Source: Candidatus Komeilibacteria bacterium CG_4_10_14_0_8_um_filter_37_78 (GTDB lineage Bacteria; Patescibacteriota; Patescibacteriia; UBA1558). From it: DNA of 32,269 nt. Positions 17,126 through 25,467 of this stretch are shown here, one piece after another (position 1 is the first letter of the stretch; every line of letters starts with the position of its first letter). The stretch spans positions 1 through 32,269 of the forward strand of contig PFMC01000070.1 in assembly GCA_002785295.1 (NCBI GenBank), written 5' to 3'. A program made the position numbers and the translations under genes. The notes beneath the pieces are model-generated. The model worked only from the letters and a program-made list of their open reading frames with translations. It did no database searches and was not told the origin of the DNA.

Positions 17126-18370
17126 ATGGCTCAATCAGAGATAATAACCGGTATCGACATTGGTACCAGTAAGGTCAAGATCGTTAGTCTGCAAAGATTA
17201 GCTGATGGTGGCGTACAAATCATTGGTGCAGCAGATAATGAGATGGAAGGTGTCACAAAAGGCTCTATCAAAAGCATTGAAGAGTCTGTTTCGAGTATTT
17301 CAGAGTGTTTGGAGAAGGCTGAGCGAATGGTCGGTTTCCCGATTGAGAATGCTGTCATTGGTATTTCAGGTTCACACATTATGACTCAAGAGAGTAAGGG
17401 TGTGATTGCTGTGGCCAAAGCCAATGGTGAGATCCAGGAAGATGATGTTGACCGGGTGATTGAAGCTGCACAAGCAGTGGCCACTCCACCAAACTATGAG
17501 ATTCTCCATATCATCCCAAGAGATTTTACAGTCGACAGTCAAGAGGGTATCAAAGATCCTATTGGTATGACCGGTATCAGACTTGAAGTGAATGCCCAGA
17601 TCATTCTTGGTTTGACAGCACAGATTAGAAATCTAACTAAGTGTATTTATCGTACTGGAGTAGATATTGTTGATTTGGTGTTTTCGATTTTAGCTAATGC
17701 TGAAAGTACCTTGACGAAGAAGCAAAAAGAGCTGGGAGTTTGTCTGATCAATATTGGTGCTGCTACGACATCAATGATTGTTTATGAAGAAGGTAATATT
17801 TTACACACCACAGTCTTACCGATTGGTTCCAATCATGTCACCAATGACATCGCGATTGGTTTACGGATTGCTATTCCGACAGCAGAGATTATCAAACTAG
17901 AATACGGTCAAGCCATAGCTAAAGACATTTCAAAGAGAGATGAGATTGATTTATCAGCCATAGCAGACACAGAAAAAGAGGGTAGTATGGTTTCACTAAA
18001 ATATATTTCAGAGATTATCCAAGCGCGTTTAGAGGAATTGCTAGAGATAGTAAATAGTGAATTAAAAAGTATTAATAGAGATGGTCTTCTGCCTTCTGGT
18101 ATTGTGATCACTGGTGGTGGTGCAAAGCTACCAGATTTGATCGAGTTGGCAAAGAAGAAATTAAATCTCCCTGTCTTTATGGGTTATCCATTGGAGGTCA
18201 ATACTACTATTGATAAAGTTAATGATCCAGAGTACACTCAAGCCTTGGGATTGGCTCTGTGGGGTATGCGCCATACAGGTGGTAAGAGCAGCTTCACTTC
18301 CGGAAATTTTTCTTCAGTAGAAAAGGCCGTTGATCGGATGAAGGGTTGGTTTCAATCACTTTTACCTTAA
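17126..18370 (+). CDS. ftsA: Cell division protein FtsA
   Basis: 414 aa, actin-like ATPase that tethers FtsZ filaments to the membrane and recruits late division proteins. Seen: the phosphate-1 motif 'GIDIGTSKVKIV' near residue 9, SHS2 insert (about 85-165), 'INIGAATTSMIVYEEG' (phosphate 2), and 'GIVITGGGAKLPDLIELA' (adenosine motif). The C-terminal amphipathic helix 'MKGWFQSLLP' matches the usual membrane-targeting tip. The length is normal. It has its own promoter and is followed by ftsZ after 79 bases. Confidence 0.96.
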   Translation: MAQSEIITGIDIGTSKVKIVSLQRLADGGVQIIGAADNEMEGVTKGSIKSIEESVSSISECLEKAERMVGFPIENAVIGISGSHIMTQESKGVIAVAKANGEIQEDDVDRVIEAAQAVATPPNYEILHIIPRDFTVDSQEGIKDPIGMTGIRLEVNAQIILGLTAQIRNLTKCIYRTGVDIVDLVFSILANAESTLTKKQKELGVCLINIGAATTSMIVYEEGNILHTTVLPIGSNHVTNDIAIGLRIAIPTAEIIKLEYGQAIAKDISKRDEIDLSAIADTEKEGSMVSLKYISEIIQARLEELLEIVNSELKSINRDGLLPSGIVITGGGAKLPDLIELAKKKLNLPVFMGYPLEVNTTIDKVNDPEYTQALGLALWGMRHTGGKSSFTSGNFSSVEKAVDRMKGWFQSLLP

Positions 18371-18449
18371 GTTAAAATCAAAAATTAAAAATTGAAATAC
18401 TAACAATCAAATTTTGACTTTCAATTATAAATTTTAAACTAATATTATT

Positions 18450-19625
18450 ATGCCGAAGATAAAAAGTATATCCAGAGAAATAAAACCAGACGTTGAGACT
18501 TTTGCCAAAATAAAAGTTGTTGGTGTTGGTGGTTCTGGCGGATCAGCTATCAATCGAATGATCAAGGCTGGTATCCGTGGTGTTGATTTTGTTAGTATCA
18601 ATACTGATGCGCAAGCACTGAGTGCCAATGAGGCCAATAAAAAGATTCATATTGGTAAGGAAACGACACGTGGTTTGGGTGCTGGCATGGATCCAGAAAT
18701 TGGTGCTCGTGCTGCTGAAGAAAATAAGGACGAGATAGTGGCCAATCTAGAAGGGACAGATATGGTCTTTATTACTTGTGGTTTGGGTGGTGGTACTGGT
18801 TCAGGTGCCGCACCAATCATTGCAGAGGCAGCCAAAGATTTAGGTGCTTTGACCGTCGCTGTGGTAACTAAACCTTTTGCTTTTGAAGGTGCGCAAAGAC
18901 GGAATATTGCCGAGCGTTCCCTTGATAATTTAATAGATAAGGTAGACACCATCATTACAATCCCTAATGATCGATTGTTGCAGGTGATTGATAAAAAGAC
19001 TTCTTTACTGGATGCTTTTGCGATCGTGGATGAAGTTCTTAAACAAGGAGTGCAAGGTATCTCTGAATTGATCACCATGCCTGGTTTGATCAATGTTGAT
19101 TTTGCTGATGTAAAATCAGTAATGAAGGATACCGGTTCTGCTTTGATGGGTATTGGTCGAGCTAGTGGTGACAATCGAGCTGTAGAAGCAGCCAAATTAG
19201 CCATTGATAGTCCATTATTAGAAATGTCGATTAAGGGTGCGAAGGGAGTACTATTTAGTATCACCGGTGATGCTAGCGTTTCGATGTATGAGATCAATGA
19301 AGCTGCTGAAGTGATCACTTCCTCGGTTGATCCTAATGCGCGTGTCATTTTTGGTGCAGTGATTGATGATCGGATGGAAGATGAGGTGAAGATCACTGTC
19401 ATCGCTACAGGCTTTAATGCTAAGCAACAACTAGATGAAGTATCTGCAGTCAAAAGCTATACACCAAATCCAATGTTGAATATTAAGCCGGAAGATAAAG
19501 AAGATGATAAATTAAAGAAGGGTGATCGAATGCCAGAAGTGTTTAGAAAGAGAAAAGAAATAGAGGTTAAAGAAGAAGATGATGAATTAGATATCCCTAC
19601 CTTCATCAGAAAGAAAATGAATTAA
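18450..19625 (+). CDS. ftsZ: Cell division GTPase FtsZ
   Basis: 391 aa, tubulin-like GTPase forming the division ring. Seen: N-terminal 'IKVVGVGGSGGSAINRM' (T1), the tubulin signature 'GLGGGTGSGAAP' (GGGTGSG at 113-119), the T7 synergy loop 'LINVDFADVKSVM', a charged disordered linker (about 345-375), and the conserved C-terminal peptide 'LDIPTFIRKKMN' that binds FtsA. The 79-base gap after ftsA is very AT-rich, contains an AATTGAAA / TTTCAATT inverted repeat and no SD. The TAA overlaps the ATG of nrdR by one base. Confidence 0.97.
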   Translation: MPKIKSISREIKPDVETFAKIKVVGVGGSGGSAINRMIKAGIRGVDFVSINTDAQALSANEANKKIHIGKETTRGLGAGMDPEIGARAAEENKDEIVANLEGTDMVFITCGLGGGTGSGAAPIIAEAAKDLGALTVAVVTKPFAFEGAQRRNIAERSLDNLIDKVDTIITIPNDRLLQVIDKKTSLLDAFAIVDEVLKQGVQGISELITMPGLINVDFADVKSVMKDTGSALMGIGRASGDNRAVEAAKLAIDSPLLEMSIKGAKGVLFSITGDASVSMYEINEAAEVITSSVDPNARVIFGAVIDDRMEDEVKITVIATGFNAKQQLDEVSAVKSYTPNPMLNIKPEDKEDDKLKKGDRMPEVFRKRKEIEVKEEDDELDIPTFIRKKMN

Positions 19626-20080
19626 TGCAGTGTCCACTTTGTTTGAAAAAAGATACAAAGGTTTTGGATTCAAGACTGATCGCCGATGGCTTTGCTGTGA
19701 GAAGGCGCCGAGAGTGCCAGGATTGTAGTTTTAGATTTTCGACATATGAGGAAATGGAGATACTAAATATTTCTGTTGTTAAAAGAGATGGTCGCAGTGA
19801 AAATTATAGTCGCGAGAAGATGGCACGGGGGATTGAGAAGGCTTTGGAAAAGAGATCGTATACTTCAGATGATTTTAAAAAATTATTAAATCGGATTGAG
19901 AGAGATATTCAGAAATTGCGTCGAGATGAGATCACAAGCAATAAGCTTGGTGAAATAGTGATTAAGCAGTTGAAGAAGTTTGATAAAGTTGCTTATATCC
20001 GTTTTGCTTCAGTCTATTATTCTTTTGAAGATGTAAAATCTTTCACTAGGGAAATAAAAAATTTAAAGATCAAAAAATAA
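19625..20080 (+). CDS. nrdR: Transcriptional repressor NrdR
   Basis: 151 aa. Zinc-ribbon plus ATP-cone repressor that senses nucleotide state and controls ribonucleotide reductase genes. Seen: the CPLC ... CQDC ribbon (Cys3, Cys6, Cys31, Cys34), the basic 'VRRRRECQDC', and the ATP-cone from about 47 ('VVKRDGRSENYSREKMARGIEKAL') to 'VAYIRFASVYYSFED'. The length is normal. The start overlaps the ftsZ stop (TAATG), so its expression is tied to ftsZ. No NrdR-box-like site was sought beyond this window's neighbours, and none was evident by eye. Confidence 0.95.
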   Translation: MQCPLCLKKDTKVLDSRLIADGFAVRRRRECQDCSFRFSTYEEMEILNISVVKRDGRSENYSREKMARGIEKALEKRSYTSDDFKKLLNRIERDIQKLRRDEITSNKLGEIVIKQLKKFDKVAYIRFASVYYSFEDVKSFTREIKNLKIKK

Positions 20081-20081
20081 A

Positions 20082-20549
20082 ATGAGAGTTAATCATGGGT
20101 TTGTTATTAGAATAATATTACTAGTTTCTTTAGCTGTAGTGGTTTGGATAGCTGGGGTGATGGTTGGTCAAGAAAATACAGTGACTATTCTCAATCCAGA
20201 AACTTCTGTCACTGGCAGACAATCTTTTTCCAATCCTCAAGTCAGTATTATGTTGGATTTTGGTAATGGTCAGATTGATGTTTATGATCAACTATTTATT
20301 ATTAATGATAAAGATCTTTGGGCCGCTCTAAAAAATCTTGCAGTTAGAGAAGATTTGCAACTGGATTATAATAAAGATTGGGCGATCAATGGGCTTGATT
20401 GGTACCGTTTGCAAAACAAATTGACTGGTGAAAGTGGTGTCACCTGGCATGTCTGGGTCAATAATCAGTATCGGACTGAAGATTTGACAGATATTGTTTT
20501 AAAGAATGGTGATGTGGTCAATTTTAAATATTTATACTATCAGCCATGA
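20082..20549 (+). CDS. DUF4430-like membrane-anchored protein
   Basis: 155 aa. An N-terminal hydrophobic anchor or signal (about 8-27) is followed by a short linker and a domain (60-155) with 'VSIMLDFGNGQIDVYDQLFI', 'DLWAALKNLA' and 'VTWHVWVNNQYRTEDL...LKNGDVVNFKYLY'. That pattern fits the DUF4430/SLBB-like fold found in cobalamin-binding and cell-surface proteins. It probably faces outside. The start is one base after nrdR. The TGA overlaps the following ATG (ATGA). No function is assigned. Confidence 0.65.
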   Translation: MRVNHGFVIRIILLVSLAVVVWIAGVMVGQENTVTILNPETSVTGRQSFSNPQVSIMLDFGNGQIDVYDQLFIINDKDLWAALKNLAVREDLQLDYNKDWAINGLDWYRLQNKLTGESGVTWHVWVNNQYRTEDLTDIVLKNGDVVNFKYLYYQP

Positions 20550-20869
20550 CAAACTACGCCGGTGCTTCTATGGAAGACCAAATAAAAAAATTACTGCAGG
20601 AAAATTTGGAATACTCAAAGGAAATTTACGAAATTAATCAGAAAGTTAAACGTTATATTTTTTGGGGTAGAATCATCAGTCTAGTACAACTACTATTAGT
20701 GATTGTACCAATAATTTTGGGTATTATTTATTTACCATCGCTTGCTAGTGACTTTATTCATAATTTTACAGGTCTCAATGCCGTCAAAGGAGAGGTGCCT
20801 AGTGTTGATGGTGGTTCTTTAAATATCTTATTAGATCAATACAAAGAACTGCTGAATTATAATAAGTGA
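20546..20869 (+). CDS. Small single-pass membrane protein, unknown
   Basis: 107 aa from the ATG overlapping the previous stop. A second in-frame ATG at 20570 (MEDQIKKLL...) is also plausible. Residues 9-38 are a charged helix, one or two hydrophobic segments lie at about 40-75 ('RIISLVQLLLVIVPIILGIIYLPSL' region), and a C-terminal tail contains 'LLDQYKELLNY'. Similar short proteins are common in Patescibacteria, but I do not recognise a named family. It is the last gene of the ftsA-nrdR run, followed by a terminator. Confidence 0.65.
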   Translation: MTNYAGASMEDQIKKLLQENLEYSKEIYEINQKVKRYIFWGRIISLVQLLLVIVPIILGIIYLPSLASDFIHNFTGLNAVKGEVPSVDGGSLNILLDQYKELLNYNK

Positions 20870-20886
20870 TCATTTTTGTGATAGAG

Positions 20887-20908
20887 AGCACCTTTTCGTG
20901 CTTTTTTT
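20887..20908 (+). terminator. Intrinsic terminator ending the ftsA-ftsZ-nrdR run
   Basis: AGCAC (20887-20891), loop CTTTTC, GTGCT (20898-20902) followed by seven T. It sits just after the small membrane protein gene. Confidence 0.8.
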
Positions 20909-20926
20909 GATACCCTAAGTAGAGGA

Positions 20927-20957
20927 TTTGCATTTTTAAAATAAATTGGATTATAAT
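20927..20957 (+). promoter_or_regulatory. Promoter for the HtrA-prfB-VanZ run
   Basis: A perfect TATAAT at 20952-20957 is preceded by TTTGCA (20927-20932, 19-base spacer) or TTGCAT (20928-20933, 18-base spacer). It lies between the terminator and the protease gene. Confidence 0.6.
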
Positions 20958-20988
20958 AAATGAGCTTAATAATTAACTTTTTTTGCGT

Positions 20989-22245
20989 ATGAATGACAAA
21001 AAATATTCAAAAAATTTATTAATTGTTACTATTATTATTAGTGTTGTAGTGGGTTCATTTGCTGGTGGTGTCACCGGTTTTCTAGCTGGTACTTTTTTTT
21101 CAGTGGACATTGGTAATATTTTAAGTAATTTTGGTTGGGATAATAATCAAAATAGTTCTTTGTTTGGAATTAGGGAGAGAAGTGGAGACAAACTTTCAGT
21201 CGAACAGATTGTAGTTAATGCGACACCGGCAGTAGTTTCTATTGTAGCTACTAAAGAAGTTACTCAATATAATCAGACTGGATCAATTTTTCCTTTTGAG
21301 GATTGGTTTAATTTCAACTCACCATTTGGTTGGCAATTGCCTCAATATCAGGTACCACAACAAGGGCCACAAACAGAGATTCAACAGATTGGTGCGGGTA
21401 CAGGATTTATCATCTCTAGTGATGGTTTGGTTTTGACTAATAAACATGTTGTTGATGATCAGGCAGCGACTTATACCGTGACTTTGAGTGATGACACTTC
21501 TTATGAAGCCGAAGTTTTGGGTAGAGACCCTTTCAATGATTTAGCGATTCTAAAAATAGCAGCAAGTGATTTGCCAATTTTATCATTGGGAGATTCAGAG
21601 AGTATCAATATTGGTGAGTCAGTGGTGGCGATCGGTTTTGCTTTGGGTGAATATAGCAATACAGTCACTACTGGTATTGTTTCTGGACTTAGCCGTGATG
21701 TGGTAGCTGGCAATGGCTTGTCTTCGGAAAAATTGGAAGGCGTAATTCAAACTGATACAGCGATCAATCCAGGAAATTCTGGTGGACCATTGATTAATAT
21801 GTATGGTGAAGTCATTGGCATCAATACAGCAGTTAATCGGGAGGGCCAGTTGATTGGTTTTGCCATCCCCATCAATGGGGCTAAGCAGATGGTCAATGGC
21901 GTGAAAGAATTTGGACGAATAGTCAGACCATATATGGGTGTCAGATATGTAATGATCAATGAAGCAATGGCTATTGAAAATAAGCTCGCTGTTGATTACG
22001 GAGCACTAGTGGCGCGCGGTCAAAACATGACAGAGTTAGCGGTTATTCCTGGTAGTCCGGCTGATAAAGCTGGGATTGTCGAGAATGATATTATTTTAGA
22101 AATAGAAGGAGTCAAGCTTGAGAATGATAATACTCTAGCGAAATTAATTGCTAATTATCAGCCAGGTGATAAAATAGAAGTAAAGCTATATCATCGTGGT
22201 GAATATCAGGATGTTAATGTAGTTTTAGAAGAATATCAAGAATAA
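20989..22245 (+). CDS. HtrA/DegP-like trypsin-PDZ serine protease
   Basis: 418 aa from ATG 20989; an in-frame TTG six bases earlier is less likely. A membrane anchor (about 9-35) places the enzyme outside the cytoplasm. The catalytic triad is visible: His153 in 'LTNKHVVD', Asp184 in 'PFNDLAIL', Ser264 in 'INPGNSGGPLIN'. One PDZ domain at about 325-415 begins near 'VIPGSPADKAGIVENDIIL'. The single PDZ and membrane anchor match the HtrA/DegS-like class that degrades or senses misfolded envelope proteins. Given the large exported proteins nearby in the genome, quality control of the surface is a reasonable inference. No SD is visible. The stop is directly followed by prfB. Confidence 0.92.
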   Translation: MNDKKYSKNLLIVTIIISVVVGSFAGGVTGFLAGTFFSVDIGNILSNFGWDNNQNSSLFGIRERSGDKLSVEQIVVNATPAVVSIVATKEVTQYNQTGSIFPFEDWFNFNSPFGWQLPQYQVPQQGPQTEIQQIGAGTGFIISSDGLVLTNKHVVDDQAATYTVTLSDDTSYEAEVLGRDPFNDLAILKIAASDLPILSLGDSESINIGESVVAIGFALGEYSNTVTTGIVSGLSRDVVAGNGLSSEKLEGVIQTDTAINPGNSGGPLINMYGEVIGINTAVNREGQLIGFAIPINGAKQMVNGVKEFGRIVRPYMGVRYVMINEAMAIENKLAVDYGALVARGQNMTELAVIPGSPADKAGIVENDIILEIEGVKLENDNTLAKLIANYQPGDKIEVKLYHRGEYQDVNVVLEEYQE

Positions 22246-23343
22246 ATGAAAGAATTAAATGCCAATATCAATGACTTAGCGGGTAAGATTGAAAAGTTGC
22301 CCGCTTTGTTGCATTTACCAAAACAAGAAAAAAAATTAGCTGATTTAACTAGTAAAGCAAAGGCTGATGATTTTTGGCAAGATAGTCAACACGCTGCTAG
22401 TATTAACAAAGAAATATCAGATATTCAAGATGAGATCAGCAATTATCAAGTTTTGCGAGATGAAATTGAAGCTTTGCAGGGTTTGATGTTAGAAATCGCA
22501 GAAGAGGATATTGGTTTATTAAAGGAAATTGAGGTTAAATATCGTGAAATTGCTAATGCTTATCAGAGTTTAGAGTTTTTAACTCTTTTTTCCGGTCAAT
22601 ATGATCGCTATGATATTGTGATGACTATCAACTCAGGCGCTGGTGGTGATGAGGCACAGGACTGGGTAGCGATGTTGTTGCGGATGTACTTGCGTTTTGC
22701 CGAACAAAGAAATTGGACTGCTGAGATTATCAGTGCTAGTCGTGGTTCAGAAGCAGGTTATAAAAATGTAGTTTTGGAGATCAAAGGTAAATACGCTTAT
22801 GGTCAATTGCGCAGTGAATCTGGTGTTCATAGATTGGTTCGGCTTTCACCTTTTGATGCTGATCAAGCCAGACATACATCTTTTGCCATGGTTGATATTT
22901 TACCAATCATTGAGGAGGCTTTGGCTATTCAAGTTGATCCCAAAGATATCCGCATTGATACTTATCGAGCATCAGGTGCTGGTGGCCAAAAAGTGAATAA
23001 AACAGATTCAGCTGTACGTGTAGTCCATGAACCAACGGGTATTGTGGTTACTTGTCAGAATGAAAGATCACAAGCGCAAAACAAAGAAACAGCAATGAAA
23101 ATTTTAAAGAGTAAGTTACAAATCTTACAAGATTTGCAGGTAGAAGACGAAAAAAGAAAGTTGAAGGGAGAGATTACTGACGCAGCTTGGGGTAATCAGA
23201 TTCGTTCTTATGTCCTGCATCCTTATAAATTGGTGAAAGATCATCGAACTGATTTTCAAAGCACAGATCCGGACAAAGTCCTAGATGGTGATTTGGCTGA
23301 GTTTATTCAAGCTTATTTACTACAGCAGCAACATGAAGCATAA
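22246..23343 (+). CDS. prfB: Peptide chain release factor 2
   Basis: 365 aa. Decodes UGA and UAA stops and triggers peptide release. Seen: the RF2-specific SPF tripeptide (201-203; 'RLVRLSPFDADQARHTSF') and the GGQ catalytic motif at 246-248 in 'RASGAGGQKVNKTDSAVR', plus the N-terminal coiled-coil domain. The gene is one uninterrupted frame. The usual in-frame UGA of the autoregulatory frameshift near codon 25 is absent. Its ATG immediately follows the HtrA stop. An intact RF2 shows that UGA is a stop in this organism. Confidence 0.96.
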   Translation: MKELNANINDLAGKIEKLPALLHLPKQEKKLADLTSKAKADDFWQDSQHAASINKEISDIQDEISNYQVLRDEIEALQGLMLEIAEEDIGLLKEIEVKYREIANAYQSLEFLTLFSGQYDRYDIVMTINSGAGGDEAQDWVAMLLRMYLRFAEQRNWTAEIISASRGSEAGYKNVVLEIKGKYAYGQLRSESGVHRLVRLSPFDADQARHTSFAMVDILPIIEEALAIQVDPKDIRIDTYRASGAGGQKVNKTDSAVRVVHEPTGIVVTCQNERSQAQNKETAMKILKSKLQILQDLQVEDEKRKLKGEITDAAWGNQIRSYVLHPYKLVKDHRTDFQSTDPDKVLDGDLAEFIQAYLLQQQHEA

Positions 23344-23770
23344 ATTGATTCACTTTATCAAGTATGGAGCCTTCACAATTTTGTGGATGGCTTTTATTTT
23401 TTTTCTTTCGGCGCAGTCACGATTAGATATTGGTTTAGAAGATTTGTGGGATATAATATTTAAAAAAGCAGCTCATATTTTTGTCTATACTATTTTGGCA
23501 TTATTGATTACAAAACTTTTGTATGGTTATCGACACTGGTCTCAGCAAGGAGGAAGGGTTAATAGTTTGCTGATAATTATCTTAGCCTTTTTGGTTGGTT
23601 TTGTTTTTGCCTTGTCTGATGAGTATCACCAAGCTTTGGTGCCAGGCAGAGATGGCAATATGATGGATGTCTATATGGATTCTTTAGGATTATTCATGGG
23701 AGTAGTTTGGGGTTACCGTTTACATCTTGATAAATTAAGACACGGCTTAAAAGTTTTATTTTCTAAATAA
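23333..23770 (+). CDS. VanZ-like membrane protein
   Basis: 145 aa from ATG 23333, which overlaps prfB by 11 bases. An extended upstream frame lies inside prfB and is unlikely. Four hydrophobic segments are visible (about 10-27, 45-63, 78-97, 116-132). The motif order fits the VanZ family: 'WMAFIFFLSAQS', 'KAAHIFVYTILALLI', 'DEYHQALVPGRDGNMMDVYMDSLGLFMGVV'. The family is linked to low-level glycopeptide resistance in one case, but most members have no known role. It is the last gene of the HtrA run. The start lacks an SD, so it probably depends on coupling to prfB. Confidence 0.85.
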   Translation: MKHKLIHFIKYGAFTILWMAFIFFLSAQSRLDIGLEDLWDIIFKKAAHIFVYTILALLITKLLYGYRHWSQQGGRVNSLLIIILAFLVGFVFALSDEYHQALVPGRDGNMMDVYMDSLGLFMGVVWGYRLHLDKLRHGLKVLFSK

Positions 23771-23856
23771 TTCTTTGTTGTTTTTTAAGGGGTTTTTAGT
23801 CAAGTTCAAACAGTCGAAAGTCTCTATTTATTCGATAGAAACAAGAAGATTCTATT

Positions 23857-23890
23857 AGAGGCCGGGCCTCTATATAGAGGCCCGGCCTCT
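23857..23890. repeat. 34-bp perfect GC-rich palindrome
   Basis: The stretch equals its own reverse complement, centred on TATATA, with arms AGAGGCCGGGCCTC and GAGGCCCGGCCTCT. Each half is itself a near-palindromic 15-mer (AGAGGCC-G-GGCCTCT). No T tract follows. It lies in the 191-base gap between the VanZ-like gene and comEC. Confidence 0.95.
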
Positions 23891-23900
23891 GCCAGTGTTG

Positions 23901-23927
23901 TTGACAAATCAAACTAAAAAGAATAAT
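23901..23927 (+). promoter_or_regulatory. Possible comEC promoter
   Basis: TTGACA at 23901-23906 is exact. The best -10 is AATAAT at 23922-23927 with a short 15-base spacer, or TAATTT at 23924-23929 with 17. It lies just after the palindrome and about 55 bases before the comEC ATG. Confidence 0.5.
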
Positions 23928-23937
23928 TTAATATCGA

Positions 23938-23961
23938 GGTCGCTTAAAACAGCGGCCTTTT
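23938..23961 (+). terminator. Terminator-like hairpin abutting the comEC start codon
   Basis: GGTCGCT (23938-23944), loop TAAAAC, AGCGGCC (23951-23957) form a 7-bp stem with one G-U pair, followed by TTTT whose last T touches the ATG at 23962. It may stop transcripts from the promoter at 23901, acting as an attenuator, or hinder ribosome access. Confidence 0.5.
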
Positions 23962-25467
23962 ATGTTTACAAAAAATAACAGAATAATAATATATTCCCTG
24001 GCCTATATGATCGGCATTGTTTTGGGTAATCAATTAGATCTTGATTTGACTTTTTATTATTTGTTAATCTTTGTGCCACTCATTTTTTTATTTTGGCAAA
24101 CAAAAAAGATAAAATTTATTTTATTAGTACTGATAGCAATAGTGTTTGGCATAGTGCGTTTGCAATTTTCACATCCAGAAATTAATGAAGAACAAATTGC
24201 ATTTTATAATAATTCTGCTGGTTTAGAGTTTAAACAAATGTCAGAAATGCAGTGGCAAGGAATCGTAACTAAGGAACCAGATATTAGAAATGATCATATT
24301 AAGTTAACATTACAGACTAGTCAGGTCTTAGTGGATGATGTGTGGCAAGCGGTAAATGGTTTGGTATTAGTGAAAAGCAATTTATATCCCGAATATAATT
24401 ATGGTGACCAATTGGAAGTCAGGTGCAAGTTAGTTCAACCCGATAAAATCGATGACTTTGCCTATGATGATTATTTATCGCGCTATGATATTTATTCCCT
24501 TTGTTATAGTCCCAAAATAGAATTAATAGCTACTGAGCAGGGAAACTACTTAAGTGCAAATATTTTGAAGTTTAAGGACAAAGTTCATTTATTATTCAAA
24601 CAAAATATTAATGAACCAGCGAGCAGTTTATTGTCAGCTATTTTGTTAGCGCGTAAAAGGGGATTGTCAGACGAGCTATTAAACAACTTTAGTCGGGCTG
24701 GTGTTTCCCATATGATTGCAATTTCAGGCATGCATATCAGTATTATTTCCTTATTAATCGCTCGTTTATTAGCTGTTTTATATTTACCAAAGAAAGTGGC
24801 TTATCCGATTGCTTTATCATTGTTAGCAATTTTTATAATTTTGGTCGGGGCACCAGCTTCGGCAGTGAGAGCTGGTATTATGGGAGCGATTGTTTTGATT
24901 GCTGATTATTTTGGTCGTTTCAATCAAAGCTATCGCGCCCTGATCTTTGTTGCCACCGCTACACTGCTTATTAATCCAAAATTAATCATTTTTGATTTGG
25001 GTTGGCAGTTGTCATTTTTGGCAGTTCTTAGTTTGATTTTTTATTCACCGGTGATGGATAAACTTTTTAAGAGAATACCACAACTTGGTGGTCTGACAGC
25101 GATCTTAAAGACCACTTTGGCAGCTCAAGTCCTTACTTTGCCATGGATCGTCTATAAATTTGGGATCATCTCTGTGGCGGCGCCAGTGGCTAATATAATG
25201 TTATTACCCAGCTTACCAATTATTATTATTGTTAGTATCCTGGCGATTGTGATCAGCTTTATTTACGCGCCACTGGCGTCGCTATTTTTTTGGTTGGTCT
25301 GGTATATTTTAAATAAGTTAATTGAAGTTATCAATCTCATCAGTTCATCCTCCTTAGCAGTGATTGATAATATTACCATCTCTATTTGGTTTGTAATCTG
25401 TTTGTATCTGGCAATTTTTTGTATAACAAAAGCTGCCACGTTTAAGCGGCAGCTTCCCAAGATTTAG
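23962..25467 (+). CDS. comEC: ComEC/Rec2-type DNA-uptake membrane channel (without MBL domain)
   Basis: 501 aa polytopic protein. An N-terminal segment with two to three helices and a DUF4131-like soluble region (about 60-200) are followed by the Competence domain from about 225 ('ILLARKRGLSDELLNNFSRA', 'GVSHMIAISGMHISI', 'VGAPASAVRAGIMGAI') through multiple helices to the end. ComEC carries single-stranded DNA across the cytoplasmic membrane in natural transformation. The C-terminal MBL nuclease-like domain of canonical ComEC is missing here and is encoded separately at 25853-26767. A hairpin sits right before the ATG, so a later start (ATG 24007) is possible but would remove the first helix. 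Confidence 0.88.
   Translation: MFTKNNRIIIYSLAYMIGIVLGNQLDLDLTFYYLLIFVPLIFLFWQTKKIKFILLVLIAIVFGIVRLQFSHPEINEEQIAFYNNSAGLEFKQMSEMQWQGIVTKEPDIRNDHIKLTLQTSQVLVDDVWQAVNGLVLVKSNLYPEYNYGDQLEVRCKLVQPDKIDDFAYDDYLSRYDIYSLCYSPKIELIATEQGNYLSANILKFKDKVHLLFKQNINEPASSLLSAILLARKRGLSDELLNNFSRAGVSHMIAISGMHISIISLLIARLLAVLYLPKKVAYPIALSLLAIFIILVGAPASAVRAGIMGAIVLIADYFGRFNQSYRALIFVATATLLINPKLIIFDLGWQLSFLAVLSLIFYSPVMDKLFKRIPQLGGLTAILKTTLAAQVLTLPWIVYKFGIISVAAPVANIMLLPSLPIIIIVSILAIVISFIYAPLASLFFWLVWYILNKLIEVINLISSSSLAVIDNITISIWFVICLYLAIFCITKAATFKRQLPKI

Noticed and set aside
18414-18445. Separate promoter directly before ftsZ (TTGACT with TAATAT)
   Set aside because: The spacer is 20 bases and the transcript would start at or inside the ftsZ start codon; read-through from the ftsA promoter explains expression.
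18647-19453. 268-codon open frame antisense to ftsZ
   Set aside because: It mirrors the codon structure of ftsZ, has no SD, and its low-complexity Ser/Ala-rich product resembles no protein family.
23857-23890. Palindrome as an intrinsic terminator of the VanZ-like gene
   Set aside because: The stem is strong but is followed by GCCAGTGTTG, with no T tract on either strand.
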